Shown here one piece after another: positions 27,701-36,600 of a DNA stretch of 64,000 nt. The notes beneath the pieces were generated by a model, which was not told where the DNA came from, did no database searches, and was given only the letters and a program-made list of their open reading frames with translations. How positions within the stretch are numbered: the first letter of the stretch is position 1; every line of letters starts with the position of its first letter. The translations under genes and the position numbers were made by a program. The stretch is from Desulfobacter sp. GTDB taxonomy: Bacteria; Desulfobacterota; Desulfobacteria; Desulfobacterales; Desulfobacteraceae. The stretch lies in NCBI GenBank assembly GCA_028768525.1, contig CP054837.1, positions 2,699,001-2,763,000 on the forward strand. The letters are read 5' to 3'.

Positions 27701-30479
27701 AATAAACCCCATCACCACCTATACCTATGACGCTCACGGCAACCTGGCCTCCCTCCGGGACCCCAAGGACAACGTCACCCTCTTCGACTACGACCCCACC
27801 ATCGCCACCTGGCCGGTGCGCGTCGAGAAACCGGCCACGGGGATCTACACCCATGTGGTCCGCCACCCGGATATTGATTTGCGGTTCGGCAAACCCCTGA
27901 CCTTTGAAAACGAGAACGGGTTCCAGACGGCCTATGCCTATGATGTCCACGGCCGGCTCGTCCAGGTCGATTTCCCGGACGGGGGCCGGGAAACTTATAT
28001 TTACGACGACACCGCCATGCCCCGGTCCCTGACCCAACGGATAAAAGAAAGCGATTCTTCGTCCATTGACGCCGTCACCTACACCGACGGCCTGGGCCGC
28101 ACCGTCCAGACCACGGCAAAATCCAAAGACGAATACACCGCCACCCTGTTTACCTTTGACACCATGGGCCGCCAGGCCTGCGTTAAAGGCCCCTTTTTTA
28201 CATCCACCAATGCCTTCCTGGCCGCAGCCCACACCGGCCTCTCCGCCGATCCCGCCACCGTGAACACCGGCGTCACCACCACCTGGGTGAGGAACCATTA
28301 CGATGACAAGGGCCGGATCACCAAACTGGAACAATCCGGGGGGATAAACACCCGCTTCACCCACAACACCCTCACCACCCGGGCCACCGACCCCGACGGC
28401 CACAGCAAGTCCCAGGTCCGGGATATCCTGGGCCGGATCATCAAGGTCATCGAGCACGGCCCCGCAGACTTTACCGCCTCGTACACCTATACCCCGGCCG
28501 GGGACATGGTGAAGGTCTCCCGGACCAACCCGGACACGGGCAACCCCATTGAGAACGTTGTTGCCTACAATACCCTGGGCCAGAAAACCGCCATGACCGA
28601 CCCGGACATGGGCAATTGGACCTATACCTACGACCTCAACGGCAATTTGGCCACCCAGACCGACGCCCGGAACGTTACCCTGACCTTCGAATACGACGCA
28701 CTCAACCGCCTGACCCGGAAAACCTATCCCGACGCAAGCTCTGCCTCCTGGGCCTATGACGCCGGCACCAACGGCATCGGCCTCCTCTATGAAACGTCCA
28801 ACGCCAATGCCACCACCCGGTATACGGCCTATGACCAGACCGGGCGCCTGGCCTCCGAAACCCGGACCGTGGATTCCCAGACGGTGAGATTCGACTATAC
28901 CTGGGACCCGGCCGGCCGCCCGGCATCAAGGGCCGTCACCCACAACAACACCCTGTTCAAAACCCTGGCCTACGAGTTTTACCCGGGCACCCGGCTTTTG
29001 GCCCGGGTCAAGCAGGAGGACAACCGGTCTATCACCGAGATCACCCAGTACTCCCCCCAGGGCAAGATCGTCTTCCTCAACCACCTCAACGGCACCGTGG
29101 CCAATTATATCTATGATTTTGCCACCTCACGGCTGATCTTGATCCATAGCTACAACCTTAGCGAAACCATCATGGACAAGGGGTACACCTATACCAAGGC
29201 CGGGGATGTGGAGATGATCACGGACAACAGGACCAACAAAATCACCAGTTATGCCTACGACCACAACCACCGCCTCATATCGGAAATGACCGCCGGCACC
29301 GGCGCCGTTACCGGCACCAGCGTGGAAGTGATCGAGTTTACCTATGAAGAAGCCCAGGGGGCGCCCGTCCATGCCCCCAAGGAAGTGAAAATCAACGGCA
29401 GCCTGACCGAATACGCCTACACGGCCACGGGCAACCGGTCCTTTAAAAACAACGGGGTCACCCCTGCCAATTACGAGTCCAATGCCGACAATATGATCTC
29501 CAGGATCACCGTGGGCGCCGTCGAAACCCAATTTTTCTACGACGCGGACAACAAGCGGGTCAAAAAGGCCGGCGGCCCCGCTGCCAGTTTCTATTTCGGG
29601 GACCGGTTCGAGGTGGTCAATGGCCGGCCCACCTATTATGTGTTTGCCGGGAACCTGAGGGTGGCCCAAGTCACGGCCACGGGCATGGCCTTTTTCCACA
29701 AGGACCACCTGGGCTCCACCGAAGCCATCACCCGGGAAGACGGCAGCCTCATTGACTTTGGGGCCTACTTCCCCTATGGTCTGGACCGAAGCGCCAATGC
29801 TCTTTTACAACACAGTGCCTACAAGTTTACCGACCAGGAACAGGACGAAGGCACGGGCCTTTACAACTACGACGCCCGGCTCTACGACCCGGAAATCGGC
29901 CAGTTTGTCATGGCCGACACCATTGTGCCGGAACCGTTTAATCCCCAGAGCTTGAACCGGTATGCTTATTGTTTGAATAATCCGGTTCGGTATACTGATC
30001 CGAGCGGGCATGCGCCTGGAGATATGGCCTGTGGTAATTGTCATACACCAGGCATGTCAGAGAAAGCACAGCGTAAAGCAGTTAACACTTCGATTGGTTT
30101 TATTGGCCAAGTAGTTGGTAATTTGGGCATTGTAGGTATGGCCGTTGGTGATGTCCTCGGAGCATATGCGACTGCCCGTACGGCATACGACAAGACGCAA
30201 GAGTATGACGACACAAGCTATTTTGGCGTTACCAAATTGGGAAGAACTAAGAAAAACAAAGACGTTTTTGTCGGTGTGATCGATAATAGCCAACGAAAAA
30301 ATGTATCACATAAGGATACAATAGAACCTGTTTCACAGATAAGTGAAACTGCAGATTTTTCATTTGAAGGGAGTGTTTCTGGAACACCATCTGGAGATAA
30401 AGGTTCAGGTTTTGGGAAAGGTTATGCCGGTAGAAGCGGTGGAAATGACTATGGAGGAGCAGGTGATTTTGGAAGATAA
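24729..30479 (+). CDS. Large secreted SpvB/FG-GAP/RHS-repeat protein, cassette 1 (polymorphic toxin candidate)
   Basis: 1,916 residues. After a signal peptide (cleavage near PAYA) and an acidic linker comes an SpvB-like domain (about 95-220; RVPSGRNGLTPAVALNYNSS), then eight or so FG-GAP/VCBS blades (about 395-760; e.g. TGDWNGDGKTDLGRAG), then a TcdB-like middle and many YD repeats. The RHS core ends at about 1757-1761 (DPSGH) after GTGLYNYDARLYDPEIGQF and NRYAYCLNNPVRYTD. The last 155 residues (from 1762) are unique: a hydrophobic GFIGQVVGNLGIVGMAVGD region then a Gly-rich end. The design matches Tc/RHS toxins in which a hollow shell carries a variable C-terminal effector. Here the tip ends in GNDYGGAGDFGR and has no recognised catalytic motif. 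The small gene at 30605 may be its immunity partner. Confidence 0.8.
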   Translation: MNTLVSVLSTWMVSSLIFIFIAFPAYAEDTGTGAGDTVIEMVEEDLTEQGAIEDLESTDEEEDSETSEGEQAPERLLKSSAMEAAASMAESPTEPVPPSLEESVFDTSSAVIVPEIAMGIGAAVLEYPIRVPSGRNGLTPAVALNYNSSRRNGTAGVGWAMTTSSIKRSTKRGACYTCNRFTYNGEEIFPVSVDANGYGTYRPEKQQAFSVIEFKTDNSWSVTLKNGTVQEFGPAPETRQDNSHGTFQWLLSSVLDTNGNTLTYSYIKDQGQVYLSAIQYLNYYTVAFYYENRPDPIINYSSNARVVTAKRLKTVAIFSNVDQIRAYGLAYTPSANTGRSLLTQITRYGSDYSLDAANQITGGSSLPPTQITYAHDRASLAPSSGPISDLAMGQGFTNTYVHPMVTGDWNGDGKTDLGRAGASSVDFYISGNNEFQAMDSLFDLSEGQGYTNANTNPVLTGDWNGDGKTDIGRVGNSGMVFYTSTGAGWESYPQLNALSIYQGYGEQSQHPVFTGDWNGDGKTDVGRITADAAVFYVSTGTGWQSYNGFSDLAGQQGYADISRHPAFTGDFNGDGRTDVARAGSVGVKAYISTGTGFRYYGSLPVFGWSTHVYNSQGLYPLVTGDFNGDGMTDIARAGANQVFTYLSTGTGFAQGGQINDLTMGQGCKDYNTHPIFTGDFNDDGRIDIGRVKAGSLAVYVSTGTGFTAYGSPISNFSPAQWFSTNHQCPLVTGDFNGDGRTGIARASTSGVSFYSPQGGGNDLMHRISAASGSITDIEYTPSTAWADTRLPMVLRTVSKLTVKDGLGNTSATEYSYSGGLYDFQDRELRAFESVVKTHPDGTTDTRLFHQDRFLDGRTKRFEFKAPDGTLLSQTDYTWEGTPYDNDTAFIRLTSQTETQYDEGSQAVRQVDYTYDTNHGSLLTSTVSGTNLAESVTTSYSYDYYGAGLDYPLRTIQETLTGSTSGMVRETLYTYELHTGNMLTREQVNAGGINPITTYTYDAHGNLASLRDPKDNVTLFDYDPTIATWPVRVEKPATGIYTHVVRHPDIDLRFGKPLTFENENGFQTAYAYDVHGRLVQVDFPDGGRETYIYDDTAMPRSLTQRIKESDSSSIDAVTYTDGLGRTVQTTAKSKDEYTATLFTFDTMGRQACVKGPFFTSTNAFLAAAHTGLSADPATVNTGVTTTWVRNHYDDKGRITKLEQSGGINTRFTHNTLTTRATDPDGHSKSQVRDILGRIIKVIEHGPADFTASYTYTPAGDMVKVSRTNPDTGNPIENVVAYNTLGQKTAMTDPDMGNWTYTYDLNGNLATQTDARNVTLTFEYDALNRLTRKTYPDASSASWAYDAGTNGIGLLYETSNANATTRYTAYDQTGRLASETRTVDSQTVRFDYTWDPAGRPASRAVTHNNTLFKTLAYEFYPGTRLLARVKQEDNRSITEITQYSPQGKIVFLNHLNGTVANYIYDFATSRLILIHSYNLSETIMDKGYTYTKAGDVEMITDNRTNKITSYAYDHNHRLISEMTAGTGAVTGTSVEVIEFTYEEAQGAPVHAPKEVKINGSLTEYAYTATGNRSFKNNGVTPANYESNADNMISRITVGAVETQFFYDADNKRVKKAGGPAASFYFGDRFEVVNGRPTYYVFAGNLRVAQVTATGMAFFHKDHLGSTEAITREDGSLIDFGAYFPYGLDRSANALLQHSAYKFTDQEQDEGTGLYNYDARLYDPEIGQFVMADTIVPEPFNPQSLNRYAYCLNNPVRYTDPSGHAPGDMACGNCHTPGMSEKAQRKAVNTSIGFIGQVVGNLGIVGMAVGDVLGAYATARTAYDKTQEYDDTSYFGVTKLGRTKKNKDVFVGVIDNSQRKNVSHKDTIEPVSQISETADFSFEGSVSGTPSGDKGSGFGKGYAGRSGGNDYGGAGDFGR

Positions 30480-30604
30480 TTGTAAAATCTATAAGAAAAA
30501 TCGAAAGCCTCTGACCTTAACCAGAAATAATTTGAACTATTATCAAATTACCAAGTCGCTTTTTGTTATTTAACAAGACTAAATCTAACCAGTTGGGATT
30601 ATAT

Positions 30605-30940
30605 ATGAAATCGCATGAAAAAGTCGCCAGATTAATCACTTTTCTTGGTATTTTAGTGTCAATCGCCTTTTTTTTGGTCGTTTTAGTAATAATTCCTTCG
30701 ACACTAAGAAAATTACATGCTGGTGATTTCGAACCACTTCTATTGGATATTCTTTACCTTTCTGCAATTGGCGGTTTGCTGATATTCAATTTTAAATTGA
30801 GTTCAGCAATTGCTGCTCATAAAAATTGGGGGCGTTATGCAGGAATAGTTTTTGGGGTTTTATCATTACTCACTTTTCCGATAGGCACCATTATTGGGGT
30901 CTATGTTCTTTGGCACCTGATCAGGCGGTGGCAGGAGTAA
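30605..30940 (+). CDS. Small membrane protein, candidate immunity protein of RHS 1
   Basis: 111 residues, four hydrophobic segments: LITFLGILVSIAFFLVVLVI, LLLDILYLSAIGGLLIFNF, YAGIVFGVLSLLTFPIGTII and a short one. The start at 30605 follows GGGATTATAT; a frame extending to 30563 is less likely. Immunity proteins of RHS toxins commonly follow directly after the toxin gene and are small; membrane-located ones are known for pore-forming or membrane-acting effectors. There is no direct proof, and it could be an unrelated membrane protein. Confidence 0.5.
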   Translation: MKSHEKVARLITFLGILVSIAFFLVVLVIIPSTLRKLHAGDFEPLLLDILYLSAIGGLLIFNFKLSSAIAAHKNWGRYAGIVFGVLSLLTFPIGTIIGVYVLWHLIRRWQE

Positions 30941-31737
30941 GGTCGGGTCCTTCAACACCCTATACAAAAAAATGCTGTTGCCGGACCATGCGGCAAGGTT
31001 TATTTCCGGGGCATAGACGGTGTGGGAAGGGGTGGGTATACCAAAACGTTGAAAGGGCCGGAAATCCAGTTTCCCGATGTATGCCTGCGCCAGATTGTAT
31101 GTTTAAAGGCCTAAATTCAGGCTTTATTAAATTCGGTGGGGTGAGGTTGGCTTGACAGTTACAGTGCGTGCAATATACTTTTAGACGAAACTGCGTCATC
31201 CGTCCCGTGAAGCTCACCCGGTTTGCCGGCACTGGCTGCGGTCTTGGAGGCTGGCGCAGTTTTTTTTGTAACGCCACCCCACATGAATATAATGATATTT
31301 TCATCTCCCCTATTACCAACGGCAACGGCCCACAGAATTTTTGCAGAGAAACAGGTGGTTTAAGACCTGCAACATCTGGGAAAAGGGGAAAGCATTCGGC
31401 AGGCCCAAAAGGCTTGCAAATCGATTGAAAAACGCGGCCCGTCATGGATTTCAATCCCCTCTTGTACCGTCCTGGGACCATTGCCCCGCTTCTCCTTCCG
31501 GTTTAAAAAATACCTTACCCATTCCGCCGGCAGTTAACCTCAAATTTTTTTTAAATAAAAATTTAGCTATTTTAACATTTTGCTAAAAAGAAGAGAAAAC
31601 TAAGGGAATCCCTGATTGCGTTTTCAGCATGAGTATATTATGAAAACCTCTGCTATTCTTGATTGGGAAATATTTTCGGAAATATGCCGAATTACTGATT
31701 TATTGTTGACCTGAATTGTGAAAGAAGGAGTAAGGAG
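30941..31737. other. Intergenic region between cassettes
   Basis: About 800 bases without a supported gene. A weak terminator-like hairpin (CTGCG...CGCAG followed by eight T) lies near 31236-31270. The last 160 bases match the upstream region of cassette 1. The rest shows no homology I recognise. Confidence 0.45.
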
Positions 31738-32331
31738 ATGAATTCATTGATCAAATGGGGTGTTTATTTTTTCTTTATTTTTATAACAACGGCCACTGCC
31801 ATGGCCCAGGACGGCGGTATTACCATCGATGCCAACGGCAATACGGGTATCGGCACCGAAACCCCCTCGGCCACGCTGGATGTCAACGGCAACACCAAAA
31901 TTACGGGCAACCTCACCATCACGGATGAAATTCAGGCGCAAAAGATAAAAGTCAGCAGTGCACCGACAAATAATACGGATGCGGTGAATAAGGCTCATTT
32001 GGATCAATCCATTGCCGCTCTTGGCCTTACCCTTAAAAAAACTTATGCTTGCGCTCAAAGCGGTTGTTATACGGAGTTTACTTTGTCCGAATTGATTCCA
32101 TTAAAGCCCGTGTATTTTGTATTAAGAAAGAACAATGCACAGCGCAAGCCAACTCTTTTATACTTTTCGGTAGACAATGAAGTGGGAGGGGCGGGGCATA
32201 GTTTAGGTTATGTTATAACTGGAAACGTGAGTTCTTACCACTCTACTACGGCCATCCGGATACCAACATCGACTTCTATGGTTGTCCGTATAGGCGATTT
32301 AAGATTTGGAACACTTTCTATATATCAATAA
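31738..32331 (+). CDS. Secreted tail-fibre-like small protein, cassette 2
   Basis: 197 residues; signal peptide MNSLIKWGVYFFFIFITTAT, cleavage after AMA. The mature start QDGGITIDANGNTGIGTETP and LDVNGNTKITGNLTITDEI match the cassette 1 protein, but from residue 85 on the two are unrelated: here a beta-rich domain with two Cys (YACAQSGCYTEFTLSELIP) and no coiled coil. So the pair has a constant N-terminus and a variable C-terminus, as phage tail fibres and polymorphic adhesins do. GGAGTAAGGAG precedes the ATG. Confidence 0.7.
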   Translation: MNSLIKWGVYFFFIFITTATAMAQDGGITIDANGNTGIGTETPSATLDVNGNTKITGNLTITDEIQAQKIKVSSAPTNNTDAVNKAHLDQSIAALGLTLKKTYACAQSGCYTEFTLSELIPLKPVYFVLRKNNAQRKPTLLYFSVDNEVGGAGHSLGYVITGNVSSYHSTTAIRIPTSTSMVVRIGDLRFGTLSIYQ

Positions 32332-32571
32332 ATTTCAATATGAAGAGGGCTTAAGTGATTTAAGCCCCCTTCAAAATTTATATCTAATCAAACTTATATG
32401 GTAGTTGATATCAAAGATATGAAATTTTATTAGGGCGTCTACCTGCCCATAACAGACAATGCCGGGACATCTTAGATTTTCGGTAAAGACTGGGAACGTT
32501 AGAATATTGTATTTTATTGAATACCCATTTCGGTTGGGAACCGAATATCTTTTCCAATTAAGGAACGCCCA

Positions 32572-33645
32572 ATGAAAAATTTGCAATTGAATGCTCTCAT
32601 CATTTTTTTGCTGACCGCTACTTCCGCAATAGGGCAGGATCTGGTGTTATCCGGTCCTCAGACCATAAGGGCCTGGCATTATATTCACGGCAGCATCACT
32701 TTCCAGGGAGACACCGAAATCCGTGACGGGGCCGACCTGGACCTGATGTCCAAAACCGGGGTCCAGCTGATGCCGGGATTCAAGGTGCTTCCCGGGGGAA
32801 GCTTTAAGGCCTTTGTCAGTCCGGACAGCGACGGGGACACCATCCTTGACCTGGCGGAAAAGCGGTCCGGCTGCATGAATCCCCAGGCGGCGGATACCGA
32901 CGGCGACGGGCTGGCCGATAATTTGGAAGACGCCAACCAGAACGGCATCTATGAGCCGGAACTCAACGAAACCAGCGCCTGCAAGCTGGATACGGATGGG
33001 GACAATATCGGGGATAAGTGGGAAATCGACAACGGCTTGAATCCCCTGGTGGCCGATGCGGACCAGCATCTGATCTTGACAGGCAATCTCCCCTCGGGCT
33101 GGCACTATATAAACGGCATTATTGCTTCCAAAGATATCACCACCATCAATCCGGGCGTCTACCTTGACCTGGTCGCCCAGATCCGGGTGAAACTCAATCC
33201 CGGTTTTAGGGTGTTGCCCGGCGGCAGGCTCAGGGCTGTGGCAAGCCCGGATTCCGACGGGGACCGTATCCACGATGTCGTGGAACGGCGCTCTGACGCC
33301 GGCTGCATGAACCCCAACCTTGAGGACACCGACGGCGACGGCCTGTCGGACAGCCAGGAAGACACCAACCGCAACGGCATCCACGAACCTGAACTCAACG
33401 AAACTTCCCCCTGCAATGCAGATACGGACGGGGATAAGATGAATGATAAATGGGAAATAGACCATGGATTGAATCCCCTGGCCGATGATGCAGGACTGGA
33501 TCCCGACGGGGACGGGCTGACCAATTACATGGAGTATTATTTCAAGGTCTCCGACCCTCATGACGCAAACAGCCTCCCGCCCAAGGGTACCTATTACGAA
33601 TATGACGAGCTGGGCCGAATCAAAAAAATAGTCCGTATCAAATAA
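32572..33645 (+). CDS. Secreted thrombospondin type-3 repeat protein, cassette 2
   Basis: 357 residues, the same length as the cassette 1 protein and of the same two-half design. The N-terminal half is diverged (LVLSGPQTIRAWHYIHGSIT versus MVLSGPQTTSAWHYISGAIT); the second half from about residue 200 is nearly identical. Asp-rich calcium repeats SPDSDGDTILDLAE, TDGDGLADNLED and DTDGDNIGDKWEID are intact. AAGGAAC precedes the ATG. Gene order and spacing to the RHS gene (18 bases) are the same as in cassette 1. Confidence 0.75.
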   Translation: MKNLQLNALIIFLLTATSAIGQDLVLSGPQTIRAWHYIHGSITFQGDTEIRDGADLDLMSKTGVQLMPGFKVLPGGSFKAFVSPDSDGDTILDLAEKRSGCMNPQAADTDGDGLADNLEDANQNGIYEPELNETSACKLDTDGDNIGDKWEIDNGLNPLVADADQHLILTGNLPSGWHYINGIIASKDITTINPGVYLDLVAQIRVKLNPGFRVLPGGRLRAVASPDSDGDRIHDVVERRSDAGCMNPNLEDTDGDGLSDSQEDTNRNGIHEPELNETSPCNADTDGDKMNDKWEIDHGLNPLADDAGLDPDGDGLTNYMEYYFKVSDPHDANSLPPKGTYYEYDELGRIKKIVRIK

Positions 33646-33663
33646 ATCTTTCTGGAGCTGAAA

Positions 33664-36600
33664 ATGAACACGCTGGTATCTGTACTCTCAACATGGATGG
33701 TTTCTTCCCTCATTTTCATTTTTATTGCTTTTCCCGCCTATGCCGAGGACACCGGAACCGGTGCCGGCGATACCGTTATTGAAATGGTGGAAGAAGACCT
33801 GACTGAACAGGGGGCGATTGAAGACCTTGAAAGCACGGACGAAGAAGAGGATAGCGAAACCTCAGAGGGTGAACAGGCGCCGGAGCGCCTGCTAAAATCT
33901 TCCGCCATGGAAGCAGCGGCTTCCATGGCGGAGTCACCCACCGAACCCGTACCGCCCAGCCTTGAAGAATCTGTCTTCGATACAAGCAGCGCTGTCATTG
34001 TTCCGGAAATAGCCATGGGCATCGGTGCCGCAGTCCTGGAGTATCCCATCCGGGTGCCGTCGGGCAGAAACGGCCTGACCCCGGCCGTTGCACTCAATTA
34101 TAACTCATCGAGAAGAAACGGCACGGCCGGCGTGGGCTGGGCCATGACCACATCTTCCATCAAACGGTCCACCAAGAGAGGGGCCTGCTATACCTGCAAC
34201 CGCTTTACTTACAACGGCGAAGAGATCTTCCCCGTCAGCGTGGATGCAAACGGGTACGGCACCTACCGCCCTGAAAAACAACAGGCATTTTCTGTTATTG
34301 AATTCAAAACAGACAACTCATGGTCCGTCACCCTTAAAAACGGTACGGTCCAAGAATTCGGCCCCGCCCCGGAGACCCGGCAGGACAACAGCCACGGCAC
34401 ATTCCAATGGCTGCTGTCATCAGTATTAGACACCAACGGAAACACCTTAACCTATTCCTACATTAAGGATCAGGGGCAGGTTTATCTTTCTGCCATCCAA
34501 TACCTCAATTATTATACGGTCGCTTTTTATTATGAAAACAGGCCCGACCCCATCATCAATTATAGCTCAAACGCCAGGGTGGTGACGGCCAAACGCCTTA
34601 AAACAGTGGCGGTCTTTTCCAACGTAGACCAGATCCGGGCCTATGGCCTGGCCTATACCCCAAGTGCCAATACCGGCCGCTCCCTGCTGACCCAAATCAC
34701 CCGGTACGGATCGGATTACTCTTTGGATGCGGCAAATCAAATTACCGGAGGATCCTCCCTGCCGCCCACACAAATCACCTACGCCCACGAACGGGCCTCC
34801 TTGGCCCCCTCCTCCGGACCAATATCGGACCTGGCCATGGGTCAGGGGTTTACCAATACCTATGTCCATCCCATGGTCACCGGCGACTGGAACGGGGACG
34901 GCAAAACAGATCTGGGCCGGGCCGGTGCAAGCAGTGTTGATTTTTATATCTCCGGCAACAATGAATTCCAGGCCATGGATTCTCTCTTCGACCTGTCAGA
35001 GGGCCAGGGATACACCAATGCCAATACCAACCCCGTCCTCACCGGCGACTGGAACGGGGACGGCAAAACAGACATAGGGAGGGTCGGCAATTCAGGCATG
35101 GTGTTCTATACCTCCACCGGTGCCGGCTGGGAAAGTTATCCCCAATTGAATGCGCTCTCCATATACCAGGGATACGGGGAGCAGAGCCAACATCCGGTGT
35201 TTACCGGTGATTGGAACGGAGACGGCAAAACCGATGTGGGCAGGATCACCGCCGATGCAGCAGTCTTTTATGTGTCCACCGGCACCGGCTGGCAGAGCTA
35301 TAACGGATTTTCGGATTTGGCAGGCCAGCAGGGCTATGCCGATATCAGCCGCCACCCTGCCTTTACCGGGGATTTCAACGGGGACGGCAGAACCGATGTG
35401 GCCCGGGCGGGCAGTGTCGGGGTTAAGGCATACATATCAACCGGGACAGGCTTCCGATATTACGGTTCCCTGCCGGTTTTCGGGTGGTCCACCCATGTTT
35501 ATAACAGCCAGGGGCTGTACCCCCTTGTCACCGGAGACTTCAACGGGGACGGCATGACGGATATCGCCCGGGCCGGCGCCAACCAGGTCTTCACCTATCT
35601 GTCCACAGGCACAGGGTTTGCCCAGGGCGGCCAGATCAATGACCTGACAATGGGCCAGGGATGCACGGATTACAACACCCATCCCATCTTCACCGGGGAT
35701 TTCAACGACGACGGCCGTACCGACATCGGCCGGGTCAAACCAACCTCCCTGGCTGTCTATATATCTACAGGTACGGGTTTTACCCTCCACAGCAGCCCTA
35801 TATCCAACTTCAGCCCGGCCCAGTGGTTTTCCACAAATCATCAATATCCCCTTGTCACCGGAGACTTCAACGGCGACGGCAGAACCGGCATTGCCCGGGC
35901 GTCGACCTCCGGCGTTTCTTTTTATTCCCCCCAGGGGGGTGGCAACGACCTGATGCACAGGATTTCGGCCGCATCGGGCAGCATTACAGACATCGAATAC
36001 ACCCCCTCTACGGCCTGGGCCGACACCCGGCTGCCCATGGTGCTCCGGACAGTGTCAAAGCTGACGGTGAAGGACGGCCTGGGCAACACCTCCACCACCG
36101 AATATTCATACAGCGGCGGCCTTTACGACTATGAAGACAGGGAACTGCGGGCCTTCGAATCCGTGGTCAAAACCAATCCAGACGGCACCACGGAAACCCG
36201 ACTGTTTCACCAGGACCGCTTCCTGGACGGCCGCACAAAGCGCTTTGAATTCAAAGCCCCGGACGGGGCCCTGCTCTCCGGAACCGACTATACCTGGGAG
36301 AGCACCCCATACGACAGCGACACCTCATTTATCCGGCTTGCATCCCAAAAAGAAATCCAGTACGACACCGGCAGCCAGGCAATCCGGCAGGAGGATTATA
36401 CCTACGATACCAACCATGGCAGCCTGCTGACATCCACGGTGTCAGGCACCAACCTCACCGAATCCGTAGCCACAGGCTATACATACGGCTATTACGGAGC
36501 TGGCCTGGATTATCCTTTGCGCACCATCCGGGCTACCCTCACCGGCTCAATCTCCGGCATGGTCCGGGATACCAATTACACCTACGAGCTGCATACGGGC

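Noticed and set aside
29995..30479. Known nuclease or deaminase motif in RHS tip 1
   Set aside because: Looked for HNH, CxxC deaminase and ADP-ribosyltransferase patterns; the CGNCH segment is too short and isolated to support any of them.
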